From an uncultured Aquimarina sp. (GTDB taxonomy: Bacteria; Bacteroidota; Bacteroidia; Flavobacteriales; Flavobacteriaceae), in the NCBI RefSeq assembly GCF_947500065.1, contig NZ_CANMQT010000011.1, positions 1 through 64,000 on the forward strand: a DNA stretch of 64,000 bases. Reading direction: 5' to 3'. This document shows, piece by piece, positions 51,974 to 62,504 of this stretch (position 1 is its first letter; each line of letters opens with the position of its first letter). Both the position numbers and the translations under genes were made by a program. The notes under the pieces were generated by a model. It worked only from the letters and a program-made list of their open reading frames with translations. It was not told where the DNA came from and did no database searches.

Positions 51974-52972
51974 ATGAAAAGTTTTAAAACGATATACAGG
52001 ATAAGTGTTCTTTCTTTCCTTATGATATTATGTGGTTGTCAGGAAGAAGAGTTTGAATTTGGTAGTGTAAATGCTCCCACAATTAGCTCTGTAACAGCAA
52101 GTGTCCCGAATCAAGGAGATGCGGATTATGGTACTGGAAATGTATTATTTGATCTACAAGGAGAAGATATAATAACTTATATTATATATCCGGGTAATGG
52201 AAGTTCTCAATCTTTTAAGTTTGACGGAGATTCAAAAGTAACAATCAACTATGCAGCACCAGGATTTAATACATATAATTATACTATTGTAGCAGTTGGT
52301 ATAGGTGGTACAACTACGTCAACCTCGGGAGAAGTTACTGTTTTTACAGATCTCGATGAAACTACCAAAACAATTTTTGCATTATTATCAGGAAGCACAA
52401 CAGTCGATTCTTCTAAAACATGGAAACTTGATGCAGGTGATGAACCCGGTTTTTATGGAGTAGGACCAGGAGGTACAAACCTTCCACAGAACGATGGTGA
52501 TTTGGTATATTGGTGGGCTCCAACTTCAGCTGATTTTAATGAAGATTGTTTATTTAATGATGAACTGACATTTAGCTTTGATCTTAATAATTTTACATTA
52601 TCTATGTCTACAGATAATATGGGAGATACTTGGTATCACGATGATTATACACCAGGGATTCCTGGAGGTAGTAATACTGCAGAATGTATTGATGCCGCTC
52701 CACCTGCTGTTTCGGTAGCAATTACTAATGCTAATTCAGAACTGTTACCAGAGTTCACTACAGATAAAGCTATAGAACTTGGAGGTGATGGTTTTATGGG
52801 GCTTTATATTGGTAATGCAACTCGTAAATATGAGATACTTGCTATCGATTGTAATACAGTTTCATTAAGGATATTTTTCTTTGATGATGAAGAAGCTAGA
52901 GATAACTCCTGGTATTTGAGATTCAGAGCTGTAGAGGATGCTACAGATTGTGGGGTCGTATTACCTAATTAA
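51974..52972 (+). CDS. PUL surface lipoprotein with PKD-like domain
   Basis: This 332-residue protein has a lipoprotein signal (MKSFKTIYRISVLSFLMILCGC), a PKD-like domain (about 30-120), and a C-terminal beta-rich domain (about 130-330) with acidic and Trp/Tyr-rich motifs such as GDLVYWWAPTSADFNEDC. Such proteins in PULs bind glycan or act as esterase-like partners. Several start codons exist (51959, 51968, 51974); 51974 gives the cleanest lipoprotein signal. It lies immediately before the GH16 enzyme. Confidence 0.7.
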   Translation: MKSFKTIYRISVLSFLMILCGCQEEEFEFGSVNAPTISSVTASVPNQGDADYGTGNVLFDLQGEDIITYIIYPGNGSSQSFKFDGDSKVTINYAAPGFNTYNYTIVAVGIGGTTTSTSGEVTVFTDLDETTKTIFALLSGSTTVDSSKTWKLDAGDEPGFYGVGPGGTNLPQNDGDLVYWWAPTSADFNEDCLFNDELTFSFDLNNFTLSMSTDNMGDTWYHDDYTPGIPGGSNTAECIDAAPPAVSVAITNANSELLPEFTTDKAIELGGDGFMGLYIGNATRKYEILAIDCNTVSLRIFFFDDEEARDNSWYLRFRAVEDATDCGVVLPN

Positions 52973-53001
52973 TACCAATTGCTAAAAAAAAAGAAATAAT
53001 T

Positions 53002-54099
53002 ATGAAAAAAATTATAAAATATACACTTGCCTTGATATCATTCTCTTTAATGTCATGTAGTGGAGATAATGAAGTCTTTCAGGCGGATAGACCAAATAGT
53101 TTATCTGTTTCTATTGATATAGTGGGGCAGACTGCTGCTATGCCTAATGGTAATGGATCTGGAATGGTTAATATTACAGCAACAGCATCAGGTGCTGTAA
53201 AATATGATTTTTATATTAACGACACGAAAAGAGCATCAACATTAGATGGTGCGTATACACATACTTTTGAAGCTATTGGTGTTAATGAAAATGAAATCAG
53301 AGTTGAGGCAATCGGTGTGTCAGGAGGAATCTCTAAAAGCACTAAAAGTATTAATATTCTGAAACAAGAAGACACTACGGATGGAGATCTTATAATTTCT
53401 GGACCACTTCCTGGTCAATCTTTAGTTTGGTCTGATGAGTTTGACGGAGCAGATTTAAATACCGCTAATTGGGTTTATGAAACTGGTGATCTGGGTGTGA
53501 ATAATGAATTACAAAACTATACCGATAGAAGTGATAACCTTGTAGTAGAAGATGGGTTGTTAAAAATAACCGCAAAAGCAGAAGATTTTGGTGGTAATGC
53601 CTATACCTCTGCAAGAATAAAAACACAAGGTAAGCGTGAGTTTAGGTTTGGAACCATGGAAGCTAGAATCAAATTAGCTTTAGGACAAGGTACTTGGCCT
53701 GCATTTTGGATGCTAGGAGCTAATATTGATCAAGTGGGATGGCCTACTTGTGGAGAAATTGACATTATGGAATATGTAGGGCGCAATCCTATTCGTACAT
53801 ATTCTAATGTATTTTTTCCAGGGAACACAGGAGCTGATAATACTACATCAAGATTTTTGGATGTAGAGGGTTTGGATAGTGGTTTCCATATTTTTAGAGC
53901 TGAGTGGGATACTGATAAAATAGTATTTAAGATAGATGGTGTAGAGTTTAATACGTTTACTATTACCGACGGATTGCCATTTAGAGATGATTTTTTCTTT
54001 ATTCTAAATGTAGCAATGGGAGGAGATTTTGGTGGTGCTGTTAGTGCCGATTTTACAGAGGCTACTATGGAAGTAGACTATGTAAGAGTATACCAATAA
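53002..54099 (+). CDS. GH16 family endo-beta-1,3(4)-glucanase (laminarinase type)
   Basis: This 365-residue enzyme has a lipoprotein signal (Cys near 19), an N-terminal Ig/PKD-like domain (about 30-120) and a GH16 catalytic domain (about 130-365). The catalytic motif GEIDIMEY gives E252, D254 and E257. Aromatic subsite residues appear in GTWPAFWMLG. The ExDxxE form is typical of laminarinases. It would release oligosaccharides for the SusC/SusD pair. A strong terminator follows about 40 bp downstream. Confidence 0.95.
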   Translation: MKKIIKYTLALISFSLMSCSGDNEVFQADRPNSLSVSIDIVGQTAAMPNGNGSGMVNITATASGAVKYDFYINDTKRASTLDGAYTHTFEAIGVNENEIRVEAIGVSGGISKSTKSINILKQEDTTDGDLIISGPLPGQSLVWSDEFDGADLNTANWVYETGDLGVNNELQNYTDRSDNLVVEDGLLKITAKAEDFGGNAYTSARIKTQGKREFRFGTMEARIKLALGQGTWPAFWMLGANIDQVGWPTCGEIDIMEYVGRNPIRTYSNVFFPGNTGADNTTSRFLDVEGLDSGFHIFRAEWDTDKIVFKIDGVEFNTFTITDGLPFRDDFFFILNVAMGGDFGGAVSADFTEATMEVDYVRVYQ

Positions 54100-54141
54100 A
54101 CAGAAAAGGAGTTTTACTAAATTAAGTTAGTTGTTTTTTTA

Positions 54142-54171
54142 AATGCTGAAGATGTACATGTCTTCAGCATT
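54142..54171 (+). terminator. intrinsic terminator after the GH16 gene
   Basis: An 11-bp stem AATGCTGAAGA/TCTTCAGCATT around an 8-nt loop is followed by a T tract, ending the PUL transcript. Confidence 0.88.
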
Positions 54172-54287
54172 TTTATTTATAATAACATTACTTTGATTAA
54201 GTTTTGTGTATGCGTATTCCAAGTGAATAGATCTTTCTTTCTAACCTCAATTTTAATGAAATTCGACTACCGTCTTATTCATTGAAA

Positions 54288-57200
54288 CTATTTTTGAGAA
54301 CCTTTTCTTAGTACGCAAATACTATCATTATTGATACTTACTAAGTAGTGTTGTTGGTTTTTAATACTGATTTTTTCAATATCTCGGGCAGGACCTTGAA
54401 TTTCAAATAGACTCTCATTGTCTTTTGTGAAGTTTCCTTTTTGGTCATTCAATAACAACATTCCATGAAATGCATCTAATCTAGATAGTTGTGTGTTTAA
54501 TTCGTAATTATTTCCGGATAAGAGAATGTCGCTATAATTATCATTGTTAAAATCATCTATATACATTGTGTTGACACAGGAGATTTGTGCTTCTTTTGGG
54601 AGAAATTTCTTTTCAAAAGTACCATCGCCATTATTTATGAAATAACAACTTTGTAGTTCAGTTACTCTTTTTTTGATAGCAGTATTGATTTTTTGTTGAG
54701 GTAGATACTCCGAGAAGCTAGCTTTTGCAAACTTAGCATATGATAAATGTCTTTTATTAATAATAGGCATTTGTTTACTAAGTTCATCTTTATTATTAAA
54801 TACCGTTTCTGTTCCTTTGTAAAAATGTGTAATTACAGGATCCATTTTTCCATTATCATCAAAATCATTGAGCATAAGAGTTATAGGTTCTTTTTGACTA
54901 GCTCTTAGTCTGGTGTTTAATCCCCAGTTTCCGGCAATAATGTCAATATCTCCATCATTATCAATGTCATTAGTTTTTACTGAATTCCAAAAACCAAGTG
55001 TATTTTTTAGATTACTTTTTTCATCTAATCTGAAAGTGTTGTTTTGGTTAATGAATATCTGAATAGGCATCCAATATCCAGCTACGATCATATCTGTTTT
55101 TCCGTCATTGTTTATATCTGAACAGACTACATCTTGAACCAAACCTATGGATCTGAATTCTGGAGCTATTTTTTGTGTAACATCGGTATAATTTCCTGAG
55201 CCATCGTTTTCAAAGAGATAATTCTGAGGATTCATGCCAAAAGCTCCTGGAATACTATTTGAACCAATTAAAATATCCTGGTCACCATCTTTGTCAAAGT
55301 CAAATGATTTAACAACAGAGGCATTAAGCGATAGGTTTTTGAAGTTGTAATTGTCTTTAATAAATGATCCGTTTTGGTTCCTGAAGTAATAAACAGAAAG
55401 ATAATCAGAAGATGTCCCGAGTTCATTTCCTCCATTGACAATAATAAGATCTAGATCATTATCATTATCCGTATCAACAAATATATTATCCGTATTCTCA
55501 GATTGCAAGGTTTCGTCTATTTCTGGAATTTCTAATGTTACAAAAGAACCATCATTTTGCTGTGTGAATAATTGAGCTGGTTTTCCTTTGGCAGCACCGA
55601 TGAAAAAATCTTCTCTACCATCATTATTTATATCACCAACTGTAATTTCGGGTCCTTGGTTTGTATTCATATATGGGATGAGGATTTCTCTATTAAATTC
55701 GTTGTAATTATTGTCATTATGACGATAAGAGATTTTTAGAGAAGTATTGGTAAGGAGCGATTTTATTTCATTTCTGTTGGAGGAGTTGTAGAAGTTATTC
55801 TTAGAAGATTTTTCATTAACCTTTAGTAATTGGTTTCCCGTAACATTTTTTAATGTTTGAAAAGATCCTCTTGGCCAGATTATGGTTAAAGAATCCAGTT
55901 CTTTATCTTTTCCCAGACCTATATGCATATTAGGAGAAACTGCAGAAATATATCCTCTTGACGGATAGTTTTCTTGAGTAATAGTTTGATTTTTCAGGTA
56001 TGCAATAACTTTGGTTCCTATTCCAAACCGATTATTTTTGTTGCCCTCAAACTGAATAGATAGATAATTATGATCTGGTAATATCACATTACTTTTATTT
56101 TCCATAATCATAGCAGGTTCATTCACATTATTGGTGACTAAATCTAAATCTCCATCATTATCTAAATCAGTATATACAGCTCCATTACTAAAAGAACGTT
56201 TTTTTTCAAACCAAGTTTCTGTAATATCTTCAAAATCAAATCCATTTTTATTTCGAAATAAATAATTAGGTGTATGCTTTTTAGGAAGTTTATCTACTAA
56301 TTTCAAATCATTTTCTGACATTTTTGTGCTAATCTGATTAGAGATAATACCATTAGAAATAAAGCTTACAAAATCTTTGTCATTAGTAGCTCCGTAGATT
56401 CCATTGGTTATATAAATATCTTTGAAACCATCGTTATCCAAATCCGCAAACAATCCTGCCCAGGACCATTCGGTTCCGGATATTCCGGCTTGATACGAAA
56501 TGTCACTAAAGTTAAGGTTGCCGGTATTTACTTGTAAAGTGTTTCTGATAAATTGTGGGTGATATCCTTTGCGCAAATATTGATTGAAATTTTGATAATT
56601 CATATCACTTTCAGTGGTCTTCAAACTTTGTAAACCATCAGAAAGCATGTCAAGAGAAAGGATATCCATGCGACCATCATTATTAAAATCTGCAATATCA
56701 TTACCCATAGAGAAATTAGTAGTATGACCTAGTTTTTTGAAGTCTTGAGATAGTATATCTTTAAAAGTTCCATTTTTTTGATTTATATATAGATAATCAT
56801 TTTCAAAAAAATCATTTCCAACATAAATATCTGGATAACCATCATTGTTAATATCACTTACAGCAACACCAAGGCCATACCCAATAATACTGCTAAAAAT
56901 ATTTGATTGGGCAGTTGCATCTTTATAAACTCCATTGTCATTTATAAAAAATTTATCACCCGCAAGAGAATCTTTAACGAGGCGTTTTTTTGCATCTCCA
57001 TATGTTCTTTTGGGATATACAGAATAGTGTAAAACATATAGATCGAGATCTCCATCAAGATCATAATCTAAAAAAGCGGCTTGATTAGAAAAGCCAACAA
57101 TATCTAATCCATATTTTTTAGCTTCTTCTTTAAATGTAGGAATTCCGTTTTTGTTAATTCCTTGATTTACATATAACAAGTTTTTTCCTTTTTTGTTCCT

Positions 57201-57617
57201 GTGCTTTCCTAACTTAGAAACATAAATATCTAACAACCCATCATTGTTAATATCTACATTAGTTACTCCAGAAGACCATCCATCGTTATTATTTATTCCG
57301 GATGATTCGGTTATATCATCAAACTCCAGATTCCCTTTGTTTAGATATAATTTATCACTTTCCATATTGGCAACAAAATATAGATCTGCTAAACCATCAT
57401 TATTGAAATCTGCACTAGTTACTCCAGCTCCAATATAGAAGTAGAGATAATTCAATGCATTCCACTCTGATGTATTTGTTAAAGTATTAGAGAAGTTTAT
57501 AGATGTTTCGTTCGCATTTTTTAGAACAAACAACTTTGCTTTTTCTGACTTATTGCAGCTTGAAAAAAGTAAAGTGAAAAAAGCACAAAATAAGACTGTA
57601 GTATATGATATTTTCAT
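54288..57617 (-). CDS. VCBS/FG-GAP repeat lipoprotein with ASPIC/UnbV domain (CRTAC1-like)
   Basis: This 1109-residue protein has a lipoprotein signal (LLFSSC, Cys near 20) and tandem FG-GAP/VCBS beta-propeller repeats, each with calcium-type D-x-D/N-x-D-G motifs such as DFNNDGLADLYF and DINNDGYPDIYVG. An ASPIC/UnbV domain (about 525-590, GTKVIAYLKNQ, HIGLGKD) interrupts them. Such proteins are commonly encoded beside SusC/SusD loci; their role is unresolved, possibly glycan or protein binding. It converges on the GH16 gene and is divergent from the regulator at 57821. Confidence 0.88.
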   Translation of the reverse strand: MKISYTTVLFCAFFTLLFSSCNKSEKAKLFVLKNANETSINFSNTLTNTSEWNALNYLYFYIGAGVTSADFNNDGLADLYFVANMESDKLYLNKGNLEFDDITESSGINNNDGWSSGVTNVDINNDGLLDIYVSKLGKHRNKKGKNLLYVNQGINKNGIPTFKEEAKKYGLDIVGFSNQAAFLDYDLDGDLDLYVLHYSVYPKRTYGDAKKRLVKDSLAGDKFFINDNGVYKDATAQSNIFSSIIGYGLGVAVSDINNDGYPDIYVGNDFFENDYLYINQKNGTFKDILSQDFKKLGHTTNFSMGNDIADFNNDGRMDILSLDMLSDGLQSLKTTESDMNYQNFNQYLRKGYHPQFIRNTLQVNTGNLNFSDISYQAGISGTEWSWAGLFADLDNDGFKDIYITNGIYGATNDKDFVSFISNGIISNQISTKMSENDLKLVDKLPKKHTPNYLFRNKNGFDFEDITETWFEKKRSFSNGAVYTDLDNDGDLDLVTNNVNEPAMIMENKSNVILPDHNYLSIQFEGNKNNRFGIGTKVIAYLKNQTITQENYPSRGYISAVSPNMHIGLGKDKELDSLTIIWPRGSFQTLKNVTGNQLLKVNEKSSKNNFYNSSNRNEIKSLLTNTSLKISYRHNDNNYNEFNREILIPYMNTNQGPEITVGDINNDGREDFFIGAAKGKPAQLFTQQNDGSFVTLEIPEIDETLQSENTDNIFVDTDNDNDLDLIIVNGGNELGTSSDYLSVYYFRNQNGSFIKDNYNFKNLSLNASVVKSFDFDKDGDQDILIGSNSIPGAFGMNPQNYLFENDGSGNYTDVTQKIAPEFRSIGLVQDVVCSDINNDGKTDMIVAGYWMPIQIFINQNNTFRLDEKSNLKNTLGFWNSVKTNDIDNDGDIDIIAGNWGLNTRLRASQKEPITLMLNDFDDNGKMDPVITHFYKGTETVFNNKDELSKQMPIINKRHLSYAKFAKASFSEYLPQQKINTAIKKRVTELQSCYFINNGDGTFEKKFLPKEAQISCVNTMYIDDFNNDNYSDILLSGNNYELNTQLSRLDAFHGMLLLNDQKGNFTKDNESLFEIQGPARDIEKISIKNQQHYLVSINNDSICVLRKGSQK

Positions 57618-57784
57618 TTGTTTTTGACAACTAATAATTGTAGTTATAAAAATAGGTTTTTATGAGACGAAATGCCATTATTTGTAGTGGTATTTTTATT
57701 TTTGAAAAGATTCTTAAAAATTAAGGAAATTTATTGAATTCTTTTTAAGGATGATTTTATCATTATTGTTAAGATTTTTTTCTG

Positions 57785-57792
57785 TATATTTG
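57785..57792 (+). promoter_or_regulatory. -7 element of the regulator gene promoter
   Basis: TATATTTG is a perfect TAnnTTTG with a TTG about 16 nt upstream (57766-57768) as a possible -33 element. There is no Crp/Fnr-type dyad at the activator position, in contrast to the 0.3-45 kb promoters. Confidence 0.5.
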
Positions 57793-57820
57793 AGAAGCTA
57801 CCTTAGCTTAAAGAAAGCAT

Positions 57821-60604
57821 TTGATGAATCGTATTTCTATTTTATTTCTTCTATTCCATTTCTTTTCTTTCTCACAATCAATTGAAAATAAGATTTTACC
57901 AGAAATTGTTCACTATGATACCAAAAATATGGGATTTGGAGCACAGTCTTGGGATATTGAACAAGACGAAAATGGAGTTATATATATAGCAAATGAAAAT
58001 AGAATTTTAATTTTTGATGGAAGCGAATGGAATGCTGTAGCTACTAATAATGCTATGGCGAATAGAAGCTTATATGTTAAGAATAAAGACTCTATTTATT
58101 TTGGTGCAGATGGTCGTTTTGGATTGTTAATTAATGAAGGATATAATGCTTATGAAATTTCATTATTAAATCGTGTTGATAGAAGTGTTTCGGATGGTGC
58201 AGAAGAGTATTGGAGGATACATGAAGTGGATGATGAAATAGTTTTCCAAACGTTGAGTAATTTATATATCAATCAAGGTAATATCATTACTAAAATACCA
58301 GCGCCTTGTTGTTTTAGATGGAGCTATAAAATAAATGAAGACCTTTATGTAAATGATCATGAATATGGCGTTTTTAAATTGTCAGGAACAAGTTTAGTAC
58401 CCGTATATGATAATGATGAATTAAATGCCAATATTATTGGAGTTACTAATGTAGGAGAAGATTTAATTCTTATAAGTGATACAAAAGGATTGTATACATT
58501 TAATGATGGTAAAGTTATTCCATTAGATTTCCCCTTGTCAGATGAGGTGAAAAAAGCACAGATTTTTTCTTTTTTAAAACTTAAGGATGGTAGGATTGCA
58601 TTAGGAACGGTTTCTAATGGATTGTATATACTAGATCTTACGAATGGTAAAATTGATAATATTAATAAATTAAAAGGTTTACAAAACAATACGGTTTTGT
58701 CAATGTTCCAGGATGATGAGCATAATCTATGGTTAGCTTTGGATTATGGAGTTGATTATATAAAATTGAATTCTTCTTTAAAGTATTTTTATGACTATTA
58801 CGGTAAATTGGGAACAACCTATGCTGCTATAAGAAATGGTGATTTTTGTTATATAGGTACCAATCAAGGTTTATATCTTTTAGATGAAAAATCTTATGAA
58901 AAAGAAGAAGGTTTTGAACAATTATTGAATGGTCAAGTCTGGAATATTGCTTCAATCAATGATGTGGTGTTTGTGGGACACGATACTGGAGCATATACTT
59001 TGAACGGAAGAACCCTAAAAAGAATGGGTGCTAGCAAAGGTGCTTGGGATTTTAGAGAATTTATCTATGACGATAAAGATTTTATACTCTCTCCTAATTA
59101 TAATGGAGTTTCATTATATCAAAAGGTTGATAATGATTGGAACGAATATCAACTTAAGGGATTTAATAAATCGGTTAGATACCTGGAAGTGGATGAGGAT
59201 AATTATATATGGCTTGCATTAAGATCGGAAGGTGTTTTTAAATTCAGGTTGGATCATAAGAACAGTAAACTTATAAAAGAAGCTTTTTTTCCGTTAAGTG
59301 ATTTTGAAGGAGCGGTTTTATCACTATCTAAGTTAAGAAAACAAATAGTGATTACTTCTAATTTTTATTCATACACATATGTTTCGAAGAATAATTCTTT
59401 TGTTAAAAAAGAATTAGGAGTTGAAAAAGGATACGCACCACGGATTATTGAGAAAGGAGATGAAACCTGGTATATGGATAATGAAAGCGTCGTTATAGAA
59501 TATGAAAAAGAGTTAATGAGCTTACAAGAACTACAAGGTCAATTAGTTCCTGATGTTTTAAAATCTTTCACATTAGATAATACCCATGAACTTATTCCTA
59601 TGTATAGCGGTTTTTCGGTATATGTAAGGGATAATTTGATATCTGTAGAAAACTTGAGAGATGAGGTGTTGATTCGGGATTTTGTGTCTGTGAATAGTAA
59701 AGTGTCCTATCCCGAAAAATCTAAAATACCTTTCCAGGATAATGATCTTAAAATAAGGTATTCTCTCCCTATATATGGTAAAAGAGTAACATATCAATCT
59801 AAAGTAAATGATGATGAATGGGGTGATTGGACAACTTCTACGGAGCGTACATTATATAACCTGAATGAAGGAGATTACAAATTTTATATAAGATCTAAAT
59901 ATGATGGAATCATAAAAGAATCTACTTTCTCTTTTATTATAACTCCACCGTTATACAGAACACCTTTGGCTTATGTGGTGTATTTATTGTTTTTTGGTGG
60001 GTTAGTCTTAATTGCAATTGCAATTAGTCGTTACAACATGAAGAAACAGAAAATTCGATTACTTAAATTAAAAGAAGAGAAATTAAATAAACAGGAAGAA
60101 GAATATAAAGCGCAGAAATTAGAACAGGAACGTAAAATTATTGAACTCAAAAATTCTAAGCTAGAGGATGAAATAAAAGCAAAAAGTAGAGAGCTGACTC
60201 AGATAGCCTACGTAAACCTGAATAAAAATAAAGTCTTAAAAAAGATTAGAGATAAAATTGTAAGAATCCAAGGTTCTCCAAATTCACGATCTCATGAGAG
60301 TAATTATATGGACTTAAAGAGGCTTGTAGAATATTATATAACAGATAAAGAGAGTAAATTATTCAAAATAAATTTCGATAAGTCTCATCAAGAATTTTAT
60401 GAAAGATTATCAAAAAAATATCCAAATTTAACTTCAAAAGATCTTAGGTTATGTGCCTATCTTAAAATGAACTTATCCTCAAAAGAAATAGCACCTTTAT
60501 TAGGAATAAGTCCGCAAAGTGTTGATGTCAATAGACATAAGCTAAGAAAAAAATTGAATCTAGGTTCTGATGATAATTTAACTCATTTTTTAGTGAGTTT
60601 TTGA
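57821..60604 (+). CDS. membrane regulator with beta-propeller, Y_Y_Y and LuxR-type HTH domains
   Basis: This 927-residue protein has a signal peptide, a long two-component-regulator beta-propeller (about 30-620), a Y_Y_Y-type domain (about 630-710), one membrane helix (about 715-737), a coiled coil (about 745-800) and a C-terminal LuxR HTH (about 865-920, KDLRLCAYLKMNLSSKEIAPLLGIS). No kinase or receiver domain is present. It resembles a hybrid two-component sensor reduced to sensor plus DNA-binding part. It probably senses a glycan in the periplasm and controls the adjacent PUL. Confidence 0.9.
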   Translation: MMNRISILFLLFHFFSFSQSIENKILPEIVHYDTKNMGFGAQSWDIEQDENGVIYIANENRILIFDGSEWNAVATNNAMANRSLYVKNKDSIYFGADGRFGLLINEGYNAYEISLLNRVDRSVSDGAEEYWRIHEVDDEIVFQTLSNLYINQGNIITKIPAPCCFRWSYKINEDLYVNDHEYGVFKLSGTSLVPVYDNDELNANIIGVTNVGEDLILISDTKGLYTFNDGKVIPLDFPLSDEVKKAQIFSFLKLKDGRIALGTVSNGLYILDLTNGKIDNINKLKGLQNNTVLSMFQDDEHNLWLALDYGVDYIKLNSSLKYFYDYYGKLGTTYAAIRNGDFCYIGTNQGLYLLDEKSYEKEEGFEQLLNGQVWNIASINDVVFVGHDTGAYTLNGRTLKRMGASKGAWDFREFIYDDKDFILSPNYNGVSLYQKVDNDWNEYQLKGFNKSVRYLEVDEDNYIWLALRSEGVFKFRLDHKNSKLIKEAFFPLSDFEGAVLSLSKLRKQIVITSNFYSYTYVSKNNSFVKKELGVEKGYAPRIIEKGDETWYMDNESVVIEYEKELMSLQELQGQLVPDVLKSFTLDNTHELIPMYSGFSVYVRDNLISVENLRDEVLIRDFVSVNSKVSYPEKSKIPFQDNDLKIRYSLPIYGKRVTYQSKVNDDEWGDWTTSTERTLYNLNEGDYKFYIRSKYDGIIKESTFSFIITPPLYRTPLAYVVYLLFFGGLVLIAIAISRYNMKKQKIRLLKLKEEKLNKQEEEYKAQKLEQERKIIELKNSKLEDEIKAKSRELTQIAYVNLNKNKVLKKIRDKIVRIQGSPNSRSHESNYMDLKRLVEYYITDKESKLFKINFDKSHQEFYERLSKKYPNLTSKDLRLCAYLKMNLSSKEIAPLLGISPQSVDVNRHKLRKKLNLGSDDNLTHFLVSF

Positions 60605-60800
60605 TTTAAAGAATACTATGTGTGATTTCCGAAATCTGACTTTTCTCAAAAAAAATAATTATTCGAATTAGGTGTTGGGAAAAATAAGCCTAAACGAATT
60701 TTAATACTATGTAGCTAAGATTAGCGTTTTAATAGTTTATTTAACAGGGTTTTTATTTCAAAACCACTATTTTGTAACTTTATAAACCTACTTTACCCGT

Positions 60801-61664
60801 TTGAATCTTAATTTTTTATACGTAATATCCCTTCAGGAAACACCTGAACCTGGGATTCCAAAAATTCTTGGAATCATAGTAACTATTGGTATTGTTTCCA
60901 TATGCTTATATTATGTGTCTCGATATCTGGAAACAGTTTATGCAAAGATTCATAAGAAGCCTTTTTTTGTGCATTTTTATTTAGCTCCTAAAAAATTGCC
61001 GATTTATTTAATTTCTTTTTTAAATACAAACACGTTATATAATCAATTAGATAAGAGAAGAAAACGATATTTTGAGCATAGAGTCGTGCGATTTTTAGAG
61101 ATGACTAAATTTGTTGGTAGAGAGGGGCTTATAGTTGATGATGATAAGCGTATGCAAATCACGATGATGGTGATTCAGTTGACCTTCGGGATGCGTAATT
61201 ATTTGCTTGAATATGTGGAAACTATTATTTTATACCCTTCTTCATATTACTCTATCCTCAATAAAACAGAAAATAATGGAGAGTTCAATCCAAGATCAAA
61301 AGCTTTAGTATTGTCCTGGGAACATTTTAGTATCGGAAACTTACATCAGGAAGATGGAGTAAACCTAGGAATACATGAAATTACTCATGCTATTCATTAT
61401 TGTTCACTAAAAAGTAACAATATTAGTTCAGAAATATTTCACGATACCTTTTTAGAATTAGAAAAACATTTGTCTTCTGTAGAGCTTCGTAATAGGATAA
61501 TTGAAAGCAAGATATTAAGGGAATATGCCTTTACTGATAAGTTCGAGTTTATTGCGGTGTTAGTAGAAGTGTTTATGGAATCTCCGGAAAAACTTAAGGG
61601 ACAATTTCCTGATATTTACACATATGTCAGTCGTATGTTAAATTTTAAATATTTTAAGATATAA
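60801..61664 (+). CDS. MtfA-like zinc peptidase with N-terminal membrane helix
   Basis: This 287-residue protein has an N-terminal membrane helix (about 22-42) and an MtfA/zincin domain with HEITHAIHYC (HExxH) near 195. The family contains the Mlc-titration factor peptidase. No ATG fits the start; TTG 60801 is the earliest credible codon, but the N-terminus is uncertain. It is transcribed with the YccA gene, which starts 57 bp downstream. Confidence 0.8.
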   Translation: MNLNFLYVISLQETPEPGIPKILGIIVTIGIVSICLYYVSRYLETVYAKIHKKPFFVHFYLAPKKLPIYLISFLNTNTLYNQLDKRRKRYFEHRVVRFLEMTKFVGREGLIVDDDKRMQITMMVIQLTFGMRNYLLEYVETIILYPSSYYSILNKTENNGEFNPRSKALVLSWEHFSIGNLHQEDGVNLGIHEITHAIHYCSLKSNNISSEIFHDTFLELEKHLSSVELRNRIIESKILREYAFTDKFEFIAVLVEVFMESPEKLKGQFPDIYTYVSRMLNFKYFKI

Positions 61665-61721
61665 GAATATTATTAGAACTATATTTATCGCACTAAACAA
61701 TTTTAATATAAAAGAAATAAC

Positions 61722-62426
61722 ATGGAAGAATTTCAGCAAGTAGCACCTGTAGTAAGTTCACTTACTGATGAAAAAAGAGTAGCTTTTTATAAAAAAACGT
61801 ATACTCATTTGGCAATGGCAGTGTTGCTATTTGTGATTGTGGAATGGGTGTTTTTTCAGATTGAACCTTTAGTTAATTTCGCATTTTCGATGACGCAAGG
61901 ATGGAGATGGTTAATCATGTTGGGAGGTTTTATGTTTATAACAAATTATGCAGAGAAAATGGCACATAAAACCCATGATATTAATAAGCAGTATTTAGGA
62001 CTTCTTTTATACGTTGTAGCTGAGGCTTTTATTTTTATTCCTTTGATAGGAATTGCAATGATGATTGCAGAGAGTGGAGGAGCTAATATTCTGAATCAAG
62101 CTGCTATATTGACATTGGCTTTGTTTACAGGATTATCGGGAGTGGTTTTATTAACTAAGAAAGATTTCTCTTTTCTTAAGTCAATGCTAACGATTGGTTT
62201 TTTTATTGCATTAGGTCTAATTGCCGCCGGATTATTATTTGGATTTAATTTAGGATTGTGGTTTAGTGTGGGAATGGTAGTTTTGGCTTCTGGTTCTATA
62301 TTATATCAAACATCCAATATGGTTCATAAATATTCAGAGGATCAATATGTAGGTGCTTCTTTAGGGTTGTTTGCTTCTCTAATGCTACTGTTTTGGTATA
62401 TACTTAGTATTTTATCTAATGATTAA
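61722..62426 (+). CDS. BI-1/YccA (Bax inhibitor-1) family membrane protein
   Basis: This 234-residue protein has seven membrane helices and the conserved TLALFTGLSGVVLLTKKDFSF segment with an acidic C-terminal region. BI-1/YccA proteins are pH-sensitive membrane leak channels or FtsH modulators. ATG 61722 is clear. It ends before a bidirectional terminator shared with the dinB gene. Confidence 0.92.
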   Translation: MEEFQQVAPVVSSLTDEKRVAFYKKTYTHLAMAVLLFVIVEWVFFQIEPLVNFAFSMTQGWRWLIMLGGFMFITNYAEKMAHKTHDINKQYLGLLLYVVAEAFIFIPLIGIAMMIAESGGANILNQAAILTLALFTGLSGVVLLTKKDFSFLKSMLTIGFFIALGLIAAGLLFGFNLGLWFSVGMVVLASGSILYQTSNMVHKYSEDQYVGASLGLFASLMLLFWYILSILSND

Positions 62427-62470
62427 AAAAATTACCTGAATAGGGTGTCATAAATATAAAAAAAAACACA

Positions 62471-62497
62471 AAAGGCTGTCTTAATATGATAGCCTTT
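62471..62497. terminator. bidirectional terminator between yccA-like and dinB-like genes
   Basis: Arms AAAGGCTGTC and GATAGCCTTT pair across a 7-nt loop, with an A tract on one side and T-rich sequence on the other, between convergent genes. Confidence 0.75.
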
Positions 62498-62504
62498 GCT
62501 GTAT

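Noticed and set aside
54288..57617. Recurrent DNA blocks around ATCATTATTAAAATC-like motifs
   Set aside because: They encode the D-x-N-x-D-G calcium loops of FG-GAP/VCBS repeats in the protein and are not an independent DNA repeat.
57750..57760. TGATTTTATCA near the PUL regulator promoter
   Set aside because: The spacer is one base too short (N3, not N4) and the distance to the -7 element is wrong.
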